From positions 1-47,047 of the forward strand of contig JAUCBJ010007427.1 in the NCBI GenBank assembly GCA_032718475.1: a stretch of 47,047 bases of DNA, in the 5' to 3' direction. The notes beneath the pieces were generated by a model. The model was given only the letters and a program-made list of their open reading frames with translations, did no database searches and had not been told where the DNA came from. The stretch's first letter is position 1. Each line of letters begins with the position of its first letter. The translations under genes and the position numbers were made by a program. Of the stretch, positions 1 to 10,559 are shown in pieces. This DNA comes from Nemertoderma westbladi. Taxonomy: Eukaryota > Xenacoelomorpha > Nemertodermatida > Nemertodermatidae.

Positions 1-130
1 TAGAATGTTATTTAGTGATTATTTAGTAGATTAGTGCAATATATTAGTGTTTATTACTTAATTACTTATATATTATATTTAGTGCGACGGCGAGAAATAA
101 TTCTTTTTCTCTTTCCTTACTGTCCGTATC
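1..130 (+). repeat. Partial BEL/Pao LTR (5' copy, cut by window edge)
   Basis: This stretch is a close copy of 1525-1652, sharing the run GTGCGACGGCGAGAAATAAT and its flanks. The downstream copy lies in the 3' LTR of the BEL/Pao remnant, so this one is read as the matching part of the 5' LTR. It stops matching near 130 and passes almost directly into integrase coding sequence, so the leader, gag, protease and reverse transcriptase are missing. The true LTR start lies outside the window. Confidence 0.6.
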
Positions 131-140
131 ATGTCTGTCC

Positions 141-1415
141 GACACTAAGTTTCCCATACTCATTAGAAATCTTGACATACAGATCAAGATAATTGTAGAT
201 GTTCATAGCAAACTGTATCATGCTGGTAGAGAACGAGTTCTGAGCGAAATTCGAACTCGCTACTATTTTTATGAACCCCGTAGGGCTCTGAACCAAGTTC
301 TTAGGAATTGTATACCCTGTAGGAAAGCATTCAGTAGGCCTTTAACGCAGCGAGAGGCAGAATTACCTAGGGAAAGAGTAAGCTTCTATGAACCACCCTT
401 TACTAATACCGGTGTGGATTTATTTGGCCCTATTGAAGTATATCGTGCCCGGACTATAGTCAAAAGATGGTGTGTCATCTTCGTTTGTATGACTTGTAGA
501 GCTATCCATCTCGATATGGTAAACGATCTATCCACCAACAGCTTCGTGTTGAGTTTACGACGACAGATCGCTCGCTTCGGAACCAGTAACACGATGAGAT
601 CGGATAAGGGAACGAACTTCATTGGCGCCAACAACGAAATTCAAGCTTACGTAAAGGACTGGAACAAAAGACAGGTGGACGATCAGCTAAGGATAACAGC
701 GTCTAGCTGGACCTTCAACGCCGCCGACGCCCCTTGGTGGGGAGGAAGTTGGGAGAGATTGATTAGGAGCGTGAAGACTGCGTTCCACTTTATTGTGCCT
801 TGTCGCGCTTATCTCACTGACGAACTATTGCGGACGTTAATGGAGGAAATCGCCGCCTATCTCAACGAAAGACCGCTTATGCCAGTCTCTTCAAATCCTG
901 ATTCCCTGGAAGCGCTAACACCCGCGCACTTTCTACTGAAGAAACCCGTAGCCATGCTCCCACGATCGGAGATCACAGACGGAGACGAGTACTGCCGTCG
1001 AACCTGGCAACTTATGCAGTTGCTATCCCGTCGTTTCGCTGACCATTTCGAGAAACATTACCTGCCCACTCTACAACTTCGAACTAAGTGGTTTGCGCAG
1101 CAAGAAAACGTCAGCGCTGGAGACATGGTGCTTATTGTGGACCCCGATCTCCCACGTAAGCGATGGCAAACAGGACGTATCATCGAGACTTATATCTCGA
1201 GCGATGGTTTGGTGCGATCAGTAGAGCTCGTCGTCATGCGGCGGAACTTTAAGAAACCAGGGATAGTCTTTGAGACTCAACAGCTCAATCGCCCAGTGGG
1301 ACGTTTATGTTTACTGGAAAGAGACAGAGAGCTCTCCGGAAACTATGGAAGGCAAGAAACTCTTCCCACGACCACTTCCCTAATCCAACCGACATCTAGG
1401 GACTCCCCAACTTAA
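141..1415 (+). pseudogene. BEL/Pao retrotransposon integrase with C-terminal DUF5641-like domain
   Basis: C-terminal part of a BEL/Pao polyprotein; in an intact element it would join element cDNA to the host chromosome. The frame is open from upstream of 141, so the GTG at 414 is not a real start. Encoded in order: a zinc-binding H2C2 domain (HSKLYHAGRERV near 205-240, then CIPC near 309-320), then the catalytic core with candidate DDE residues in GVDLFGP, RSDKGTNF and WWGGSWERLI (residues 2, 64 and 114 counted from 414), then a C-terminal domain with AGDMVLIVDPDLPRKRW, typical of DUF5641. It ends at TAA just before the 3' LTR. The reading frame itself is undamaged. Protease, RT and RNase H are absent because an LTR fragment is joined directly upstream, so the element is not autonomous. 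Confidence 0.85.
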
Positions 1416-1433
1416 TATCGTTCGGAGTGGGCG

Positions 1434-1665
1434 TGTGACTCTATTATTTTATATTATTTTATTATTTTTACATTTATGTATGTATTACTATGTAATTTTA
1501 TTATAATCGTTTTATTTAATTTAGTAGAATATTATTTCGCGATTATTTAGTAGAATAGTGCAATATATTCGTGTTTATTACGTACGTAATTACTTATATT
1601 ATATTTAGTGCGACGGCGAGAAATAATTCTTTTCTCTTTCCTTACTGTCCGTATTATATTATAAA
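1434..1665 (+). repeat. BEL/Pao 3' LTR (end uncertain)
   Basis: The LTR probably starts at TGTGACTC (1434), right after the purine-rich GGAGTGGGCG that follows the integrase stop codon. Positions 1525-1652 repeat 1-130. The 3' boundary cannot be fixed because the upstream copy is truncated. No target-site duplication can be tested within the window. Confidence 0.55.
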
Positions 1666-1930
1666 TACGTAACTACAGTAAGATGAAATGTCCGTACTTA
1701 TTAAAGTACAATAAAGCCACTACTATATTTAAGTATTATTGGTAGGCAGAGTATTAGGAATGCAAAGTTCAGATCCTCGTGTCTCGGCTAAACCAAGCTC
1801 TGGGTAGACCTTGGAAACGACTTGCCTCTTCACACTGACATTGCTTCGTGCGATATTGCTCTCATACCGTATATTAAATAATACATATAGTAGCGTGATG
1901 TCCCTTTAACAGTAGCGTAAAACGCAAAAT

Positions 1931-2230
1931 AAATCTGTTAAACCCTTTGACCATCTGCAATTCTAGTCGATTAAGATATCGCGGCACCCACCGATATACT
2001 TGAAAGACAAAATTCTAGAATCAGTGGTTAATGTCCCCAGACTTGTTCTGGAATAAACTGGTGCCCATCCTAAATATTAATTATTAATATTTATAAAATC
2101 TGTCAAATTTTAGATCCTTTAAAATTCTAGTCTATTAAGATATCGTAGCACTTACCGATATTCTTAAAAAGATCAATTCCTAGAATCAAGGATCCCAGTC
2201 CACAGACTTGTTCTGGAATACAATTGTGTC
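1931..2230. repeat. Tandem duplication, about 135 bp unit, 2 copies
   Basis: The copies lie at about 1931-2066 and 2097-2230. Shared landmarks in the same order are ATTCTAGTC, TTAAGATATCG, CACC/CTTACCGATAT and AGACTTGTTCTGGAATA. Identity is roughly 75-80 percent, so the duplication is old. No reading frame is apparent. Confidence 0.7.
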
Positions 2231-3049
2231 TATTTAATATTAAATAATAAAATTACGGGAATAAATTTAAATTCATCTTTTAATGAATTTGATAAATTGT
2301 TATTTTATAAAATTTATAATATTCCCAAAATTCCATTAATTAATAGATCATGGGAGCGGAGATTCACCTCTTAAGTGTATTAGTGTGCGAGAATCTCCAA
2401 TATAGAGTCAATAGCCGATAAAATTCATAAAATCATGTATAAAGATGATATTGACCATTAAAGACTTACTATTAAATAGCATCCCAGATCTGTATGCATG
2501 GGAATTACCCTAATTCTACCGCTAGCTTTCCATAATGTCACCATAGCAACAACCACGCTAGAATTAGAAGCGAGTTAACAGAACAATAAAAAGCTTGCTC
2601 ATTGAATAGCATACGGAATAAATAGCACACCGCTAGTATCCAAGGATACATAATAACAGCGTGACATTCTGGAAGGCACTGACTAACGGACAAATGACCC
2701 GAATGTGTGATAGAATGTGTACCATTTGTGACAGTTACGTGGAATTTGTGCGTTTGTAGGTGAATGTTACTACTAAGGTGTGTTTACAGTAGCGAGTCGC
2801 AATTGTGAAAGTAGCCCTAACTCTCCAGTAAGAACCTGAAGTATATCTAAGCCTTTGGGACGGACGGTGGAGTGACTTGTGCTGGTTGTTGTAGTCGTTG
2901 TGCAGCTACGACGTTGGCGATAGGCACATCAACGAAAGTACACCAGCGCTGAGGATCTCGCACTGTCCGGGGGCAGAGAGGGGTAGGCAGCGACGCCCGC
3001 TCGCCTAAATATAAACTCATTATAATATGGATAAACTTATATAGCAGAT
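2231..3049. other. No gene seen
   Basis: The stretch is AT-rich to 2700, then closer to even composition (2850-3000). Nothing recognisable was found. It may be the 5' flank or leader of the decayed coding block that starts at 3050. Confidence 0.5.
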
Positions 3050-3865
3050 ATGATTGAGTTGATAGAAGATGATCTTGGTATCAGGGAGCGATATACTCTA
3101 CCTTTACAAGCGTTTGTTGATAGCTTGATACGCGGCGACGCTGGTCCAACTACTACGGAGGACGATGGTCGTTATATCTAACCGCCAATGTCCCGGAAGC
3201 AACTTGCGCGTGGGTTGGACTGTAGAAAATTCACCGCTCGCTATACGCATCGTAATGGTACGTATATGGACTTCTTAACTACTGGTCATCCTATCGACCT
3301 ACACGATACGAACGATATAGACACTAAAAGGGAAATGGTTTTATTTAAATATCCTACCCAGCGGAAGCGGAACGATAAACTGAAACTCGAACACGAAAAT
3401 TCTATTCGAAACCGACTCGAAAGTGCAGATGTTGAAGAGCCGGATAAACGCAGCGACTTCACCAAATACCTGGAATTCTTGAGAGAAACCTATCTCGATA
3501 TTACCAGTCAACAGAATCTAGAAACTCGATATCCTCAAGGTATACCTCATGACCGCATGGTAGAACTCAAACGGCTCTATTCCACTATGATGTATCTTAC
3601 CGCCGATCGACCGCTACCTGTTGTACCGGATAGCTTCGAACAGATGGAGGAATATTGTAAAACTGGAGAACGATCACCCGCGTTTCCCCTACAAGACGTG
3701 CGTCTTTGGTATTATTGCAATGAATGCCCAAGACCCAACCAACAAACGAAAAGACATAAACATCCGCGGAGACGTTGCTTTAAACACGGTTTTACTCGCT
3801 ATATTTACGGGAGTTTCGAGCGAAATTTGTTCGATGTATCACCTACGCTCGTTCGACTCAGATGA
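3050..3865 (+). pseudogene. Unidentified coding block with an in-frame stop
   Basis: An ATG at 3050 opens 43 codons ending in TAA at 3179-3181. The same frame then continues from 3182 and is open to 3865 (225 codons from the ATG at 3188). The protein is charged and tyrosine/proline-rich, with a CxxC near its end (YYCNECP), followed by a basic stretch. An overlapping +1 frame is also open at 3621-3872 and looks at least as protein-like at its end, which suggests a frameshift in that interval. I do not recognise the family. A retroelement gag or a viral-type structural protein is possible, since transposon remains surround it. It could instead be a host gene exon set. Confidence 0.4.
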
Positions 3866-3880
3866 TCCTTAAATAAACCA

Positions 3881-4572
3881 ATGATCAGAGTTTCGGAATA
3901 CTCGATCAGACCTCCTCATTCCCTAGTGAGACCTCAGACTCTTGATCCTATTAGTATGTCGGATCCTCCCGAGCTGTACTCACTGCTCAAAGATCTAGTG
4001 TTACCTGAACAATTAGTCGGTGGCACCCGGTTGTGGGCTTCCTAGATATTAGCCCATCCTACCTAGCCGGATTGGGACGCGGACATTTAATATCGCCGTT
4101 TAACCCTTACCATCGTCCCGGCTTAACACGATATAACCTGTCACCAAAGTGGCGGAGAGCGTTGTACCAAATGAGTTAGACGCTATTCTACAAAGATCAG
4201 AAAAATAACTTACGCTTGTTCAGATAAACGTAAATTGCACTAGCAAGTCCAAGCGGTAAACAAAGTAACTATATCTCAGTTCGATCGGGAAATCCAGAAT
4301 CTCTAAGAAGTTATCGAACTTGGACGATCCTATTCTCTGCGAGAGTTTTTGGATGAACGTATCCAGCTACGAGCGGAGGAAAATCAGCTCGAGGAGAAGC
4401 ATATCGAAACGGCGGATACCCCGACCATAATCCTACACCTTCTGATGCAATCATATTGCACCCTTCACCCAGGAGTTACAGCCCTCCTAGTAAAGTGGCT
4501 CGCCCCAAAGAGAAAAGGACTCTTGCTAGCCTCAAAAAGCTGCGTAAACGCCGTCCGCGTAAGAAAGACTAA
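3881..4572 (+). pseudogene. Continuation of the unidentified coding block, several frameshifts
   Basis: Short protein-like segments follow one another in different frames: an ATG at 3881 opens about 55 codons ending in TAG; a second segment (about 4040-4180) contains GLGRGHLISPFNPYHRPG; a third (about 4280-4420) contains LDERIQLRAEENQLEEKH, charged and coiled-coil-like. A very basic tail ends at TAA near 4572, containing KKLRKRRPRKKD. Order and spacing suggest one decayed gene together with 3050-3865. No family is recognised. The basic C-terminus would suit nucleic-acid or chromatin binding, but that is inference. Confidence 0.35.
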
Positions 4573-4624
4573 CTGTTTAGAGTATTTTTATATTTTAGAA
4601 ACTGTGATTTGTTATATTTTATAG

Positions 4625-7600
4625 ACTTAAATCCCATTTTCTGGGAGCGGTGTAAAGGCTTTTGCGTAATTGGCCGGTTATTTTCCCCTTAAAGTACTCT
4701 GTAGTTGGTTTAACAGGCATAAAAAGGCCGTGTCCTTACTGTACTGGTGTTTTAGAGGACATAAAAGTAATTTCTTCTGTATGTGTACTTTAGCGGACAT
4801 AATCCGCAATTCTATGACGCAAAAGCCGAAATACTCTTGAAACAGTGTCGCTACCATGACGACGGCTAACAGCTGATATTGCCACATAGAACATCTCTTT
4901 GTTCTTTGTTCTCTCTTTGTTCGGTCGACCAATCAGAGCGTTTTTTCTTTGTGTAAAAGCTGTACAGCAGAATCCCATGATTCAGTACTGACGTTTCCCC
5001 CACGCCTAAGAACACCGGCCGTGGAATGTTTTCTAACATTAGAGCGTCTTTAATTATAAGATCATCAAACTGTTATCTTGGTTAAGTACACTTGCATTAT
5101 TTACTGCTATTTACTGTGTTGTTAATTGTATCATTCGTTTGCATATTATTAATTGGAGAATATTGATAAACGATCAGAAACCCCAATCTTCTTGATACAC
5201 TAAGGTTAGAGAGACCGGTTACATATAACAATTTGCGACATACATTATCGTGGTTTGTAATGAGTTCAATGCTACTTAATAGGCCCTACAAATGTCGGTT
5301 GTTATTCTCTTTATATATGATTAAAATCAGTGAATATCGGCAATTCAATGTGCAGTTGTGTGCAATAGTCTGTGTGTGTTTGACCGAGTAACAAAGCATT
5401 TCCTAAAGAATGCACTTTGGTGATCTATAAGACATACCGTTGTGTATAGTGTAAGTCATAGCTCTGTTTAAATAGATAGAGCGCCACGTCCTAAAGGAAC
5501 TGCTAATATTTCCCGAAAGTGAATAATATTTGTCAGAGATTATATATTAACGATCAATCGAATAGTACGGTAGGCCTGCACCGCAATCAAATTAAAGCAT
5601 CCGAATCCAGTCTCCCGGGTATATCCAGCGGGTGAATGGTCGCGCACAGACTGGCTTCGGCTAATGTTAGAATTATTATAGGTGTTCAATACTTGTCCTA
5701 GGCTAAAGTAGATTTATAACCGAGAGAAAGCCGCCCCAATATTAGATTATTACAACAACATATCCATTGGGTAAGAAAGTGGAGGAGAGCCAGCCCGTCT
5801 CTTAATTTTTTACTTTATATTACGCGATCAATTTTCACTCATCTCGTCATGAACCCAACATGTATGTAACCTTTTGTTAAATTTGTTGGCTATGCGTTTG
5901 CGGTTGTTTGGGCGGAGTGTGGTAGGCCTACACTTTTCACACTTAAATATTTTGGTTGTGAAATGTTACAGGGCATAGCTATCTGAGATATTTCATTTAT
6001 ATTTTATTATGAGAGGAAGAAGAACATACAACGTTATTTACTATAATATATGTAACAAAATAATTGTTTTCGGGTTTAACTTGGAAGCCTCCCCAAATAG
6101 TTGATACAATTATATTTAAAATTATTTCCATGGTCATGGTCATTCACCCGTCTTTAGTTAGAAATTTGTTTGCATGAAAGACAGTTTAGTTTAGTTTTTA
6201 CTGATTTATTATCTCTTATCTGACTGGGGTAATAATAAAGGATAGGATAAATGGAAGCAAAGTGTGACAGTAACAAATATTTCCCCATCACCCTAGCATG
6301 TCTTAAGTATATGATATATCAAAGGGGGAAGTTTGGATTCACTGCATAAATGCAGTTCACCAAACTTCCCCCGAATGCACACTGTAACTTCCCCCTTCCC
6401 ACAAATATCCACTGTTGAATTAATTTGAAGCGATATAATAAGTACAAAATTGTGCGAGTTTTTAATTGTGTGGTCCAATTGTTATTTGATTTCTATTTAT
6501 TATTTAAAGTGCATTTAATATCACACTGGTTTTTAGAATATTATACTATACAACCTTATGTTTTATTAATTTACCCAATCGAAGCCTCATAAGGGCCGGT
6601 TATTTGTACGCATATCCCCTAATGCGCTCAGTAAGGTTCAAACAACATATTAATATGAAAATAAAGTATCTGCAAAGAAAAGAACCCAATACTATATAAT
6701 TTGACCTTATTAAAAAATTTGCACTTTTGCACACTTATTTGTACAAATGCACTTTAGCAGATCGTAATGGTGGCTCTTATTTAACAAACTTATGTTTATC
6801 CTCTACCGATCTACGATGGTGTATGATCAAGTGTCAGTCGCTAAAAGTGTCAAAAATCCAATTTAATAAATCTGGATTTGCGATTTTGGACCATATTCAT
6901 GGACATTTTAAAGTCACTTTATAGACATAAAAAGTTAAACAAATGTTACGATTATAGTTAGAAATCATTCCAAACTACATTTTAATCCAAAAAATAATAT
7001 TCTACGATGAATAGAACTGGAAATAACAGTGTTTGAAATATCGAAAAAATGTTCACTATTTAAGTGCATTTTGCACTAAGTGCATTAAAAAAAAGGGCCA
7101 AAATAACGCGATATTTTTCGACCCTTAAAATTCGTAATTTTAATTATATATGTTAAGATAAAAGATAGCAGAGTTAATTTGATACTTTTTACAGGTACTT
7201 TTGGCGCAATACGCTAAATTATAATGGAATAGCGATTTGTTAAAAAAAAAAATTTTTCGTCCCTTTTTATAAATATTATATTTCACACGATCGCCTGCCG
7301 CTCCAGTTTTATAATACCTCCGGCGCTGTGATTAACGCTGTTAGATAGATAATTTAACGCACTATAAGTCTGTGTAAACAAATCTCCCGTAAGTTAAGTA
7401 GTTTTCGAGCTAGACGATTTCCCGCGAAGCAAGTTTGAAGCGCGAAATTATAATTTTGGCCCTCATTTTTTTAATATCATCCTTGGAGCAAAACCGATAG
7501 CATATTTGAATTCCCCGTATGGATATTGACTGTATAGAATGTACCTTAACCAAACTAAAGTTAAAAATAAAAAATTATTCGATAAAAACTACTTTACAAA

Positions 7601-8380
7601 TTCTGGCCCTTTTTGGCCCCTATTGCCGACATATTTTTTGTACCCCCATTCGATAGGAACGTAGCCCCAATGGTCTTCTACGAGTTTCATAAAATAATTA
7701 GTGGATTCCTACCCGCGTTGTCGAATTAAACATTTCGGAAATAAGTTTTCCAAAAAAGACGGACAAAAACGTACAAATTTACAGCCCCTTTTTCCACCCG
7801 AAATTTTAATAAATATCTTACCCCCATTCAATACGAAGGTGGTACCACTCTTCCCCTTTCCAACCGCGTTACTTTCGTCCCCGTACGATTAATATTAGCC
7901 GAGTTATAGCGGATCCCGCAAAGTCATTTTGTCCGTTTTTTCAACTTTGACGGACATTTTCGGAAAAAAGGCGTGGTAATCTTTTTTGAAAAAAAAAACG
8001 AATTCACTAATTAATCCCTTCTATCGTATCCCGGCGTCGGCTAAGCAATAACCTAGGGTTTTTTCGAGCCACTGTAGAGCGCCTTTCAAAAAAATTTTAA
8101 AATTGTCGAAAAAATAACGGATTTTTGTCCGCCGTGTCCGTCGAAGGGTTAGATTTAATAATGTTAGAGTTGCTAATATCTTAGAATTCCGAGTGGTGAG
8201 AAAATAAAAAAATTTGGTCTGTTCCTTCATCGAAAAGTCCCCCAGAATCCCAAGTTAACCTATATAGTTAGCGATGGCCTGCGGCTTTAGGAGCGGCCGC
8301 GGTATTCACCTCCCTCATAGCGGCCGCGGCGGTGTTGCGTCAAATGGATAAATATTTATCCCACCAAGGGGTGCGCGGGT
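4625..8380. other. Long non-coding stretch
   Basis: No supported gene. Contents noted: a possible short inverted-repeat element (11-bp ends GGCTTTTGCGT at 4657-4667, complement at 4817-4827), a long hairpin at 6324-6372, and a 7080-8260 segment rich in A/T homopolymers and phrases such as TTTTTCGACCC that resembles old interspersed repeat sequence. Short open frames here have no protein-like composition. Confidence 0.6.
6324..6372. repeat. 49-bp hairpin
   Basis: The 13-bp arms GGGGGAAGTTTGG and CCAAACTTCCCCC are perfectly complementary. Inside them ACTGCAT pairs with ATGCAGT. A third CTTCCCCC follows near 6390. It could be the end of a small foldback element or a cruciform-forming site. Confidence 0.8.
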
Positions 8381-8452
8381 GCTAGGGGGGGGGGGGGGGG
8401 GGGGGGGGGTGGTAGACAGAGAGGGGGTGGGGGGGGGGGGGGGGGGGGGGGG
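8381..8452. repeat. Two poly-G tracts
   Basis: Two runs of more than 20 G separated by a short G-rich segment. The lengths are probably unreliable, because such runs are hard to sequence. Confidence 0.9.
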
Positions 8453-9895
8453 TGTGGGGTGTGGTTGGTATAGAAACTGAGGAATAGAAAAGCCAGCGGC
8501 AATAGAGGAAAATCAGCCTCCCACACCTCTCTTGATACTCCCCAAATACTTACACGAATATCGCATTACTGTATTAGTACATAGAACCACACTCTTGTCT
8601 GCCAGTCCAAGTTACTGTGTTAGTCTTAGTAGTAGTATCAAATTTCCCGCCTTGTAACCAGGTAACGTCAGTTTGCGGTGGCTTAATTAACTCTTAATAA
8701 TTTCATTATTAAGATTCTTTGTTTTATAATAATTAATATCTTATTTATATTCTTGAAAAAAAACAAATAAGCAATAATCATATATATTATTACATAATCA
8801 GTACTTTAATAGGAACACCGGGAATATCCATTATCGATTCTGTACACCAAAATATGCATCCAAAAGCCAATACAATACAGTAGGTTATTAACATTATTAT
8901 TACTGTTCTGAAATTACGCAATAATTAATTTTACCCATAACAACTATTAATGTACTGTACCAACATACAGCACCACAAGTTTGCTGGCTAGGGCCTATAC
9001 CTACTAAATAAAATTCGGCTGTGCCATCTTTCAGTAACATCTACGATGTCAGTATAATATCAAAGCTGTAAAAAAATTAATATTATGATGAAACATATAT
9101 GTTTCGCAAACAATTCGAATTCACAAACAATGTTAATATTGGACTAGACTGTGAAGTTCTGTTCATATAAGAGTGCGATTTAAATGTAATTGTTGGAAAC
9201 TGAAATCCACAAGTTACTAATTGTTAGGCTGAAAGTAAGGAGGGAGGGGGGGGGGGGGGGGGGGGGTAGAATTCCTTATTAAAGATTAGCCCCAATGTCC
9301 CTCTCGTCAACCCAAGGTGTTGACGGGACATTGGGGATCTTGTTTAGTACCAAAAATATTTCAAATTTTATTTAAAACCAACAAAAAAATAAAATATCAA
9401 AGAATGAAAACTAAATTTTACTGTTTAACAGAATACTTGGTTAATATTACTGTAAGTATTTGCATTAAAATAAAAAATTTATTTGCATAATTATCACAAA
9501 AGCACCTTTTTTATTCTTTGCTTTTGTAAATACGCTAAAAAATATATCAGTATTTGTATAAAATGCAAAATAATAAATTAAATAAATTTTAATTATGAAA
9601 TATAACAATATATTTATGGTATATAGCTATAGCTCTTTATACTATTAATATATTTATATAATATAATTAATATTATTATTATTTAGTATAATATATTAAA
9701 GATTCAATACTAAATTGTAAATTTAACTTGTTCAATTAATAAAATAATTTCTGCACATGGCAGTATAGGACCACAAACTTGATAAATGGGCATACATTTA
9801 AACCAATACGACGTCACAAATGTTAACACTGTAACTGAATATAGGCACAGGTTATATATAAGTCAATCGATAGACAATAACAAAATTAAAAAGCA
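8453..9895. other. Non-coding, AT-rich
   Basis: No gene seen. Includes a poly-G run (about 9246-9266), a hairpin at 9290-9336, and a very AT-rich stretch (9360-9760). Confidence 0.6.
9290..9336. repeat. 47-bp imperfect hairpin
   Basis: CCCCAATGTCCC at 9290 pairs with GGGACATTGGGG ending at 9336. After a 3-base bulge, CGTCAAC pairs with GTTGACG around a short loop. Confidence 0.8.
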
Positions 9896-10436
9896 TTAAA
9901 TACCGCGGTAGTTTGGTATCCCTACCCGGATGCGGTTTGGATGAAACGAAGACATGAAAGTTAAAAACTCAACGAACCAAAGCATGTCTGGTCGACTGAT
10001 GGACACCGAACCACTCGCGAATTTAAACTGGGGATCCCAACTCACTCCGGAACGCAACCCATACTGCGATAATAACTCATCGCTTGCTGTTGCATTGAAT
10101 TGCTCTACCGCAGTTGACCCACGGAAGTTTTGCACTTTGTATTTCAGTATTTCGTGCCGCTGATTCTAGAGCCTAAGATTTCATCCGGTAACCGTTGCAA
10201 GTACCATAAACCACGCGATGTAATCGTACCGATACCACAAAGTCTCTTTAGTTTCACCTGCATGTTTGCTTTTAGCGAAGTCCTGCTTACGAGGCCAAGG
10301 GCCGGAAGTCGCGATGATAGAGTTCCGGTACGAGCATCTCTCGACCTTCGCCGTCCAGAAATATGTGAGAACATTATCGCAAACGTACTGGCACCCAGTC
10401 AGCCAGTGCCAATTTGTGTCGTCAACGTTTAAGACT
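9896..10436 (-). pseudogene. Possible decayed protein-coding segment, family unknown
   Basis: One minus-strand frame reads as protein-like from about 10436 to the stop at 9896, with only two in-frame stops close together near 10165-10180. The upstream part is rich in W, Y and C (for example TNWHWLTGCQYVCDNV). The downstream part contains SWDPQFKFASGSVSISRP. A GAG/GTGAGG donor-like site lies upstream near 10497, with a pyrimidine-rich tract after it, so it may be an exon of a spliced gene; the phases I tried did not join cleanly. Overlapping plus-strand frames look like shadows. I cannot assign a function. Confidence 0.3.
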
Positions 10437-10559
10437 CAGCAGTCATCTCTTGCAGAAGGAGATGAATCGTTAGGATAAGCTGCAAGTGATCCTCACCTCA
10501 TAGGGATCCTCGGAAATAAGGATTACAACGTCTGAACTCGAAGTTTAGAACAGCAGTAT

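Noticed and set aside
4657-4827. Short transposon with 11-bp inverted ends
   Set aside because: Only 11 bp match and there is no target duplication; chance cannot be excluded, so it is mentioned only in the intergenic entry.
9954-10478. Plus-strand frames near 10 kb
   Set aside because: The opposite strand gives a longer, more protein-like reading, and the plus frames overlap each other in different phases.
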